NCBI RefSeq assembly: GCF_900187135.1
Contig: NZ_LT906443.1
Coordinates: forward strand, 1,674,001-1,738,000
Length of the DNA stretch: 64,000 bases
Reading direction: 5' to 3'
Source of the DNA: Corynebacterium ulcerans
GTDB lineage: Bacteria > Actinomycetota > Actinomycetes > Mycobacteriales > Mycobacteriaceae
Positions 1 to 6,308 of the stretch are shown here, piece after piece. The notes beneath the pieces were generated by a model. That model saw nothing but the letters and a program-made list of their open reading frames with translations, made no database searches and was not told where the DNA came from. The stretch's first letter is position 1; the number at the start of each line of letters is the position of its first letter. The position numbers and the translations under genes were made by a program.

Positions 1-1326
1 GCGCTCATCTTGATCCTGGTCATTGTGTTTAAACTGCATGCGTTTCTCACGCTGATCGTTGTATCCGCCCTTACCGCGCTTGTTGCGGGTATCCCGTTGG
101 ACGGCATCGTGTCCACGATGACTAAGGGGTTTGGAAGTACGCTGGCGTCTGTCGCGCTGCTTGTCGGTTTGGGAGCGATGCTTGGGCGGCTCGTTGAGAC
201 CTCGGGCGGTGCAAAGAGCCTGGCAGAGACGCTGGTTGCTCGTTTTGGTGAGCAGCGCGCCCCCTTTGCGCTGGGCGTGGCCTCGTTGGTGATGGGCTTC
301 CCCATTTTCTTCGATGCCGGCTTGATCGTGATGCTTCCGGTCATCTTTGCAGTGGCTCGTCGCCTGAATGGCCCCGTGCTGGCTTATGGTATTCCTGCAG
401 CTGGTGCGTTCTCGGTGATGCATATTTACCTGCCCCCGCACCCGGGTCCCATCTCCGCGGCTGAGTTCTATAGTGCGGACATTGGGCTTGTGATGCTGCT
501 TGGCCTGCTGGTGGCTATCCCCACGTGGCTGGTTTCTGGTCTGTGGTGGGGCAAGAAAATGGGTGCTAAGTACCCATTGCCGGTACCGGATATTCTGGCG
601 GGCGGCCCGCAGGCTGCTGATCCTAAGAACCCGGCATCGCCCAAGTTAGTGGTGGTGTTGCTGCTCCTGCCGATGCTGCTGATTTTTGGCAACACCGGGA
701 TGAGCATGGCGGTTTCTGCAGGTTGGGTGGAGAAAACCTCGGCAGTAGTGCGTACGCTGCAGTTCTTGGGCAATACGCCGATTGCCTTGCTGATTTCCAC
801 GCTGATCGCGCTGTACTTCTTGGGTATTCGTCGCGGTGAGCCGAAAGAGCAGCTTGAGAAGCTTCTCGACGGCGCCCTCGGCCCCATCTGCTCCGTCGTG
901 TTGATTACTGGCGCAGGCGGAATGTTCGGTGGGGTGCTGCGCACCTCCGGAATCGGCAGCGCATTGGCTGATTCGATGTCTGACCTGGGGCTGCCGGTGA
1001 TCGTGGGATGCTGGTTGGTCGCCGCTATTCTGCGTTTGGCGCAGGGCTCGGCAACCGTCGCGTTGACTACTGCGGCAGCCCTGATGGCCCCCGCAGTAGC
1101 AGCTGGTGGATTCAATGAGTTCCAGATTGCCCTGATGGTGTTGGCCTCGGCCGCAGGCTCAGTCTTTGCCGGTCACGTTAATGACTCAGGCTTCTGGCTA
1201 GTGGGACGCCTCATGGGTATGGACGTCTCCACGACCTTGCGAACCTGGACGATGAACCAGGCGCTAGTGGGCGCCGTTGGCTTTGCCATCGTTCTGGGAT
1301 TCTACGGAGTTAGCCTCGCGTTTTAA
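1..1326 (+). CDS. gntP: GntP-family gluconate/sugar-acid permease, 5' end cut by the window
   Basis: Inner-membrane H+ symporter of the GntP family, importing gluconate or a related aldonate. The frame is open to base 1, and alignment with the second GntP of this window (10243-11580) suggests about 15 N-terminal residues lie outside. Many hydrophobic segments are visible, with family motifs GLGAMLGR, the PPHPGP loop and the C-terminal GHVNDSGFW. Its last 17 bases overlap the end of the convergent gluconokinase gene, so permease and kinase are neighbours on opposite strands. Next to gntK and two idonate/gluconate dehydrogenases, gluconate, 5-ketogluconate or idonate are the likeliest substrates; the exact substrate is inferred. 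Confidence 0.9.
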   Translation, partial: ALILILVIVFKLHAFLTLIVVSALTALVAGIPLDGIVSTMTKGFGSTLASVALLVGLGAMLGRLVETSGGAKSLAETLVARFGEQRAPFALGVASLVMGFPIFFDAGLIVMLPVIFAVARRLNGPVLAYGIPAAGAFSVMHIYLPPHPGPISAAEFYSADIGLVMLLGLLVAIPTWLVSGLWWGKKMGAKYPLPVPDILAGGPQAADPKNPASPKLVVVLLLLPMLLIFGNTGMSMAVSAGWVEKTSAVVRTLQFLGNTPIALLISTLIALYFLGIRRGEPKEQLEKLLDGALGPICSVVLITGAGGMFGGVLRTSGIGSALADSMSDLGLPVIVGCWLVAAILRLAQGSATVALTTAAALMAPAVAAGGFNEFQIALMVLASAAGSVFAGHVNDSGFWLVGRLMGMDVSTTLRTWTMNQALVGAVGFAIVLGFYGVSLAF

Positions 1327-1801
1327 TCCATTCGCTTGCACTATCAGCAATCTGATCTGGGGAGTCGGTCACGTCAAAGACGCGGCCGACTTCGTCGTTT
1401 TCTAAAGGCTCAAGGGTGGCAAACTGGGAATCCAAGAGAGAAGCGGGCATGAAGTGCCCTTGTCGATGATTCATGCGGGCAAGCAGCACCTCGCGGGATC
1501 CGTGTACATGCACAAAAACGGCAGTGGGGCAGTGTTCGCGAAGCAGATCGCGATAACTGCGCTTAAGTGCGCTGCACCCGATGACCCCGCCTTCGGGCTG
1601 GTGGGCGAGCCATTCCCCGACTTGTGCTAGCCAGGGCCAGCGGTCGGCGTCGTTAAGCGGAATGCCTTGCGCCATCTTGTCGATATTTTCTTGAGGGTGG
1701 AGGTCGTCACCATCAAAATAGGGGACTCCTAGTTTTTGGGCCAGTAGCGTGCCCACCGTGGTTTTTCCGGAGCCGGAAACACCCATCACTATGATCCTCA
1801 T
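1310..1801 (-). CDS. gntK: Gluconokinase
   Basis: Phosphorylates gluconate with ATP to 6-phosphogluconate, feeding the pentose phosphate pathway. The 163-residue length is normal for the GntK/IdnK family. Walker A GVSGSGKT is at residues 7-14, followed by the family's FDGDDLHP and the GIPLNDADRWPWL stretch. Its ATG overlaps the stop of the upstream dehydrogenase gene (ATGA), so it is the last gene of the minus-strand operon idnO-idnD-gntK. Together the three could turn idonate or 5-ketogluconate into 6-phosphogluconate. Confidence 0.93.
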   Translation of the reverse strand: MRIIVMGVSGSGKTTVGTLLAQKLGVPYFDGDDLHPQENIDKMAQGIPLNDADRWPWLAQVGEWLAHQPEGGVIGCSALKRSYRDLLREHCPTAVFVHVHGSREVLLARMNHRQGHFMPASLLDSQFATLEPLENDEVGRVFDVTDSPDQIADSASEWIKTRG

Positions 1802-2787
1802 GAAACCTTCACCACAACCTTTCCAGAGACCTGCGAGTCGGCGGCGACATGAAACGCCGTGACCACATCTGCGAGGGGGAACTCGTGCGTAATCACGCTG
1901 TCAAACATAGGGTCTTTGAGCATTTCAACTGCCTGGTCTACCTCGTCAAGGAAACGGAAAGTGCCTCGTAGGAGCACTTCTTTAGACACCAACGGGGCCA
2001 TATTTATGCCAACCGGCTGATTAGGCAACATACCTACCTGGACTACAACCCCTCGGCGTCGCACCACTCGAAGCGCATCAGTGGTAGCTGCCGGAACGCC
2101 GGCGCATTCCAAAACTACATCAAAAGACTCATCGCTCAACGTTGTGTGCGTAGTATTCACACGCGTCAAAGACTTGTGAGCGCGCTCGAGCGGACCATCC
2201 ACCACATCCGAAATTGTGACCGCCGCAGCGCCTTTGCTCACTGCTGCCAGGGCAGTTAACTGACCGATCGGTCCGGCACCGGAAACCAGAACATGCTTAC
2301 CCTCCACTCCTCCTGCCACGGTGATGGCGTGGAGGCCCACGCTGAGAGGCTCGGCAAGCGACGCCCGCTTCAGCGGGACGCCCTCAGGCAAACGACGAAT
2401 CTGATCCTCCCGCACCAGCAACTGTTCCTGCATCGCGCCTTGAGTATGCGGCCATGTAGAGGCACTGCCTAAATACGCGCCATGAGGCCACAAATGCGGG
2501 TGGTCCTCTATGCCTTCCACGCACGTACCAAAAGTGGCAGGATGGATAGTGACTGGAGTTCCGTCTGGCAGAGTGCCCGACATTTCATGCCCCGGAACCA
2601 GCGGCTGCTTAACCTCAAAAGCTCCTACCGCACCATCCTGGTAATAATGCAGATCAGAGCCGCAAATTCCCACATAAGCGACCGTGACTAGGATCTCGCC
2701 GGGTGCGGGAGAGGGGCAGGGGAGAGCCGTGACTTCTAACTGGTGAGCGCCGCTGATAACGGCTGCTTGCATACGTTCTTGTGTCAT
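1798..2787 (-). CDS. idnD: Zinc-dependent alcohol dehydrogenase, L-idonate 5-dehydrogenase-like
   Basis: Medium-chain dehydrogenase/reductase, 329 residues. The catalytic-zinc region is present: GICGSDLHY with Cys42, then GHE at 66-68. A Rossmann GAGPIGQ motif follows near residue 170. GICGSDLHYYQ and the later RGTFRF resemble E. coli IdnD. The lobe that normally carries four structural-zinc cysteines has only one, in the stretch ATFGTCVEGIED, so the structural zinc is probably lost. It lies 2 bases downstream of the short-chain dehydrogenase gene and overlaps gntK by 4 bases. Related polyols or aldonates are possible substrates; idonate is inferred from the neighbours. Confidence 0.75.
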   Translation of the reverse strand: MTQERMQAAVISGAHQLEVTALPCPSPAPGEILVTVAYVGICGSDLHYYQDGAVGAFEVKQPLVPGHEMSGTLPDGTPVTIHPATFGTCVEGIEDHPHLWPHGAYLGSASTWPHTQGAMQEQLLVREDQIRRLPEGVPLKRASLAEPLSVGLHAITVAGGVEGKHVLVSGAGPIGQLTALAAVSKGAAAVTISDVVDGPLERAHKSLTRVNTTHTTLSDESFDVVLECAGVPAATTDALRVVRRRGVVVQVGMLPNQPVGINMAPLVSKEVLLRGTFRFLDEVDQAVEMLKDPMFDSVITHEFPLADVVTAFHVAADSQVSGKVVVKVS

Positions 2788-2789
2788 CG

Positions 2790-3539
2790 CTAGACCACCG
2801 CCGTCATTCCGCCGTCGACGGCAAGATTCTGCCCAGTGACAAAGGAGGAAGCGTCGCTAGCCAGGAACAACAAGGGGCCGACCAACTCTTGGGGGTCGCC
2901 CCAACGCCCTGCAGGGGTGCGCTTACAGACCCAGTCAGTGAACTCTGAATCGGCGACTAACGCTGCATTCATGTCAGTATCAAAGTACCCAGGAGAGAGC
3001 GTATTTACCTGAATATTGTGGGGAGAAAGCTCTGCGGCTAGCCCTTGAGCGAACATTGCTACGCCGCCCTTGGTGGCACAATAAGGCGCGATGGTAGCGC
3101 GTCCCAGACGGGATTGGACAGAACCAATCATGATGATTTTGCCGTGACCAACGGACTTCATCGCTGCAGCAATTGGCTTGGTCACGTGGAAAACCCCTGA
3201 AAGATTCACGCCGATGATGTCATCCCAATCAGAGTCCTCGAACTGCTCGATAGGGTTACGACGCTGAATTCCGGCATTATTCACCAAAATATCCGGGGTT
3301 CCGTACTCTTGCAGCATTTCTGAGATCGCGGGATTGGTAGCTTGAGTGTCTGTCAGAGGGCAACCGATTGCGCCATAAGCTCCTAATTCCTCGGCCACCG
3401 CGGCGGCGCGCTGCTTGTCGGAGCCATGCACAATGACATGTGCGCCCGCGCTGATGAGGCCCGCAGCGAGTGTACGGCCGAGACCGCGTGTTGAGCCTGT
3501 GACCAGCGCTAATTTTCCTGTGACATCGAATGTGGTCAT
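2790..3539 (-). CDS. idnO: Short-chain dehydrogenase, gluconate 5-dehydrogenase-like
   Basis: NAD(P)-dependent SDR, probably interconverting 5-ketogluconate and gluconate. With the ATG at 3539 the protein has 249 residues, typical of the family. It has cofactor motif TGSTRGLG at 14-21, NNAG, the catalytic serine in GSVQS, the YCATKGG Tyr/Lys pair, and a C-terminal VDGG. The frame extends to a start at 3614, but those 25 extra residues precede the normal SDR start and cover a putative regulatory repeat, so the shorter form is preferred. A TATACT lies 6 bases before this ATG with no Shine-Dalgarno, so a leaderless transcript is possible. First gene of the idnO-idnD-gntK operon. Confidence 0.82.
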   Translation of the reverse strand: MTTFDVTGKLALVTGSTRGLGRTLAAGLISAGAHVIVHGSDKQRAAAVAEELGAYGAIGCPLTDTQATNPAISEMLQEYGTPDILVNNAGIQRRNPIEQFEDSDWDDIIGVNLSGVFHVTKPIAAAMKSVGHGKIIMIGSVQSRLGRATIAPYCATKGGVAMFAQGLAAELSPHNIQVNTLSPGYFDTDMNAALVADSEFTDWVCKRTPAGRWGDPQELVGPLLFLASDASSFVTGQNLAVDGGMTAVV

Positions 3540-3548
3540 TGACTGAGT

Positions 3549-3640
3549 ATAAAACGGACTAGTCGCTTGAGGTGGCAGTGGTGTGGCTGACTGTGAAAGC
3601 AGCGAGCGTTGCATGTATCACCTATAACGATCCGTTTTAT
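3549..3640. promoter_or_regulatory. Inverted 10-bp repeat upstream of idnO, candidate operator pair
   Basis: ATAAAACGGA at 3549-3558 is exactly repeated in inverted orientation as TCCGTTTTAT at 3631-3640, with 72 bases between. Both arms lie just upstream of idnO and flank the alternative start at 3614. This fits a two-site operator for a sugar-acid regulator, but no regulator gene adjoins it. Confidence 0.45.
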
Positions 3641-3706
3641 GTTGAGGGTTTGTGCCTGTCTCGGATCTTAGAAATGGCCCCCGATTGCCATGCCTATTCA
3701 AAAGCA

Positions 3707-3733
3707 AAACCCCAGTTCAATGAACTGGGGTTT
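3707..3733 (-). terminator. Terminator of tRNA-Ser
   Basis: A perfect 13-bp inverted repeat around one central base (AAACCCCAGTTCA and its complement). Read on the minus strand it follows the tRNA directly and runs into TTTTGCTTTTG, a normal intrinsic terminator. Confidence 0.8.
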
Positions 3734-3734
3734 A

Positions 3735-3823
3735 TGGCGGAGGATGTGGGATTTGAACCCACGAGGGTCGTGAAACCCGCACGCGTTCCAGGCGTGTGAC
3801 ATAGGCCGCTAGTCGAATCCTCC
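3735..3823 (-). tRNA. tRNA-Ser (anticodon GGA)
   Basis: On the minus strand the RNA starts GGAGGATTCG and ends ATCCTCCGCCA, so CCA is encoded. The 7-bp acceptor stem pairs, the anticodon loop reads CTGGAAC (anticodon GGA), the T loop is GGTTCAAATCC, and the long variable arm is that of a class II serine tRNA. At 89 bases the length fits. The short plus-strand frame across it is an artefact. Confidence 0.95.
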
Positions 3824-3941
3824 AGCGTATGCACGGTTAATCCGTGTTACTCCGGAAATGATACACAGTGCAGTGAAGAACTAACAAATCGCATGATAAA
3901 ACCATATGTGTGCTTGCCAATCTTGCCGAGTAGGGGTTTCT

Positions 3942-3971
3942 TTGCGCGGTGGTCTACGTATGGGCTACGCT
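3942..3971 (+). promoter_or_regulatory. Probable promoter of the SRP RNA
   Basis: TTGCGC at 3942-3947 and TACGCT at 3966-3971 are separated by 18 bases. Initiation about 7 bases later falls at the predicted 5' end of the SRP RNA. Confidence 0.5.
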
Positions 3972-3977
3972 ATGTGG

Positions 3978-4067
3978 CAGGACTTCGCATGGCGTTTATC
4001 CCGTGAACTCCCCCAGGGCAGGAATGCAGCAAGGGTCAGCGGGCTCTGGCGGGTGTGCGGAGTCCCC
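3978..4067 (+). ncRNA. ffs: Signal recognition particle RNA, 4.5S type
   Basis: RNA scaffold of the signal recognition particle, which binds Ffh. The conserved apical part is clear: GTGAACTCCCCCAGGGC, GGAATGCAGCAAGGG, then CAGCGGGCTCTGGCGGGT. The ends pair, GGACTTCGCA at 3980-3989 with TGCGGAGTCC at 4056-4065, and the RNA runs into CCCCTTTTT, which should end transcription. It is the short bacterial form without an Alu domain. Ends are accurate to a few bases. Confidence 0.93.
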
Positions 4068-4365
4068 TTTTTGTATCTCCAGCCTTTGCCACTCAAACAA
4101 CATCTTTTGGATGAAAGCTCGCGCTGCAAAAGTGCGTGCACTGCAGAGGCAAAGCGTGCACGTCGCATTGAAAGCGCCCCAAACAAGTTCCCTGGCATAT
4201 GCAGAAAGTAGGGGGGAGCGTGGGAGGTAAAAGTTCGCGTCACAAAAGGATGCCCAAATGCGTGGGGATGTCTATTCTTTTAAACAGTGCGGGATAGCCA
4301 ATTGGTGGTCGGTTCCTGCACCCTAAATGTTGTGCTCCTAGCTCCCACCGAGGAAAGGGAAATCC
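4068..4365. other. Gene-free stretch upstream of aspT
   Basis: About 300 bases between the SRP RNA and aspT with no credible gene. GCGTGCAC occurs twice (around 4134 and 4154), each containing the palindrome GTGCAC. The aspT Shine-Dalgarno AGGAAAGGG is at the end. No convincing promoter was identified. Confidence 0.5.
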
Positions 4366-5643
4366 ATGTCTTTGCTTGATTTCGATGCTGAACGCCTTGC
4401 ACAGTTCCATGAGGATATTAGCGCTAAGTACGAGGCCCTGAAGGCAGAGAATCTGAAGCTGGACCTCACTCGTGGAAAGCCTTCTTCGGAACAACTGGAC
4501 TTCTCCAATGCGTTGTTGTCGCTTCCGGGCGAGAACTTCCGTGCTCAAGACGGCACTGATTGCCGTAACTATGGTGGCTCAAAGGGAATCTCAGATATCC
4601 GGGAGCTCTGGGCTGAGGTTCTGGGCCTTCCTGCTGAGAATCTCATTGCAGGTGATGGGTCCAGCCTGAACATCATGTTCGATCTGATTTCTTATGCCTA
4701 TGCCTTTGGCACCAATGATTCGGAGCGTCCGTGGAAGGACGAGGAGACCGTTAAATGGCTGTGTCCTGTGCCCGGCTATGACCGTCATTTCACTATCACC
4801 GAGCATTTTGGTTGTGACATGATCAGCGTACCCATGACGGACCAAGGGCCAGATCTTGATGTGGTGCGCGAGCTGGTTAAAGATCCGCAGGTTAAGGGCA
4901 TGTGGACAGTACCTGTTTTTGCTAACCCCACGGGAATCACATTTAGCGAGGAGACCTGCCGTGCATTGGCGGAGCTGGAGACGGCAGCACCTGATTTCCG
5001 CATTGTCTGGGACAATGCTTACGCAGTGCACACGTTGACTGATGAATTCCCTGTAGTGCATAACGTGCTGGAGTTCGCTGAGCGTGCTGGCAACCCGAAT
5101 CGTTTCTGGTTTATGAGCTCTACCTCAAAGATCACTCATGCGGGTTCTGGCGTAGCGTTTTTCGCTTCTTCCAAGGAGAATCTGGACTGGTATGGTGCGC
5201 ATGCGGATGTGCGGGGCATTGGCCCGAACAAGGTTAATCAGCTGGCCCACGCCCAATTTTTTGGGGACGCCGAGGGCGTGCGTGCTCATATGCGCAAGCA
5301 TGCGGGTTCGCTTGCTCCGAAATTCGCGCGAGTCCTAGAGATCCTCGATTCACGCCTGGCGGAATATCAGGTTGCCGAGTGGACTAAGCCGGTAGGCGGC
5401 TATTTTATTTCTGTCGATGTGGTTGACGGGACTGCTTCTCGGGTGGTGGACCTGGCTAAACAGGCTGGTATTGCTTTGACGGGTGCCGGGTCTTCCTTCC
5501 CATTGCACCGCGATCCGCAGAACCGAAATATTCGTTTGGCACCATCGCTTCCTCCGGTCGCTGAACTGGAAGTGGCTATGGATGGCTTTGCTACCTGCGT
5601 TTTGCTCGCAGCCGTGGAGAAGGTCTTAGCGGAGCGCGCCTAG
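4366..5643 (+). CDS. aspT: Aspartate aminotransferase, AspT type (class Ig)
   Basis: PLP enzyme transferring the amino group between aspartate and 2-oxoglutarate, supplying aspartate for the lysine/threonine family. The 425 residues closely match C. glutamicum AspT throughout, for example LDLTRGKPSSEQLDF, RNYGG, CPVPGYDRHF and NPTG. The PLP-binding lysine is Lys255 in SSTSKIT. The start follows AGGAAAGGG at a good distance. A hairpin of GGGGTAGGA with its complement follows the stop. The gene sits just before dnaX, as in C. glutamicum. Confidence 0.95.
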   Translation: MSLLDFDAERLAQFHEDISAKYEALKAENLKLDLTRGKPSSEQLDFSNALLSLPGENFRAQDGTDCRNYGGSKGISDIRELWAEVLGLPAENLIAGDGSSLNIMFDLISYAYAFGTNDSERPWKDEETVKWLCPVPGYDRHFTITEHFGCDMISVPMTDQGPDLDVVRELVKDPQVKGMWTVPVFANPTGITFSEETCRALAELETAAPDFRIVWDNAYAVHTLTDEFPVVHNVLEFAERAGNPNRFWFMSSTSKITHAGSGVAFFASSKENLDWYGAHADVRGIGPNKVNQLAHAQFFGDAEGVRAHMRKHAGSLAPKFARVLEILDSRLAEYQVAEWTKPVGGYFISVDVVDGTASRVVDLAKQAGIALTGAGSSFPLHRDPQNRNIRLAPSLPPVAELEVAMDGFATCVLLAAVEKVLAERA

Positions 5644-5660
5644 GGATGTATCCTCACATA

Positions 5661-5683
5661 GGGGTAGGAGAGATTCCTACCCC
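5661..5683 (+). terminator. Hairpin after aspT
   Basis: GGGGTAGGA, five-base loop, TCCTACCCC: a perfect 9-bp stem 17 bases after the aspT stop. It lacks a T-run, so termination may be partial or factor-assisted. Confidence 0.5.
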
Positions 5684-5725
5684 CGTGTTGTGGATGACAA
5701 AACCCGAGGGGATGTGGGCTAGGCA

Positions 5726-6295
5726 GTGATCTTGGAAGAGACGGCTGTGTGGATTGACGGGATAATCCCCGGTGAAATGACGATCCATCTGCCGGAAACC
5801 TCTTATGGTGAGGCTTTTCATATAGGAACTGTGGACCTGGGAGACCAGCAGGTTTTGGCCACCACGCTCGACTTTAACGGGGTGGATACTGGTCTTACCT
5901 TGGGGGATGGCAGCGACCAGGTAGATGTGCGTAGCGAGATCTTTACTGTCGGGCAGTTCCCAACAGAGGTGGGGGTTCAGGTGCTGCGTCGATTAGCTGT
6001 CTTTTTGGATAACGTGGGCGGCTCTATACCTGCGCAGCCGGGCCAGCTTGTGCCGGCTTTGGGGAGCATGACGGACGCTCTAGATAGGTGCACGGTTAAG
6101 CACGGTTTATTCGTGGCTCCGTATGTGTGGGGAGGACAGGTGCCGCAGTATTCGGAGCCATCGCAGCTAACAGCGTTGCTGCAGCTTATTATGCTCACAC
6201 AGAATGAATTCGATTACGCTACAACCTACGGGATCCATGAGTTGCAGAAAGCGCTAGGCAACGAGGGCGTGGATCTATCGGACTGGACACGGTAG
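5726..6295 (+). CDS. Hypothetical protein, suppressor-of-fused-like
   Basis: A 189-residue soluble protein with a GTG start and no clear Shine-Dalgarno; an ATG at 5777 is the next candidate. It has no signal peptide or membrane segment. The C-terminal pattern (LLQLIMLTQNEFDYATTYG, then a short helix and LSDWTR) recalls bacterial SUFU-domain proteins; I recognise this only by general resemblance. It is separated from dnaX by 13 bases and is probably co-transcribed with it. No catalytic motif is visible. Confidence 0.6.
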   Translation: MILEETAVWIDGIIPGEMTIHLPETSYGEAFHIGTVDLGDQQVLATTLDFNGVDTGLTLGDGSDQVDVRSEIFTVGQFPTEVGVQVLRRLAVFLDNVGGSIPAQPGQLVPALGSMTDALDRCTVKHGLFVAPYVWGGQVPQYSEPSQLTALLQLIMLTQNEFDYATTYGIHELQKALGNEGVDLSDWTR

Positions 6296-6308
6296 GTAGG
6301 CTAGGACA

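Noticed and set aside
3572..3799. 75-residue plus-strand open frame covering tRNA-Ser
   Set aside because: Its C-terminal sequence is the known artefact produced by translating the antisense of a tRNA; the region is explained by the tRNA and its terminator.
3539..3823. Sugar-acid block 1-3.5 kb as a tRNA-associated genomic island
   Set aside because: Although it adjoins tRNA-Ser, there is no integrase, no repeat of the tRNA end and no compositional break.
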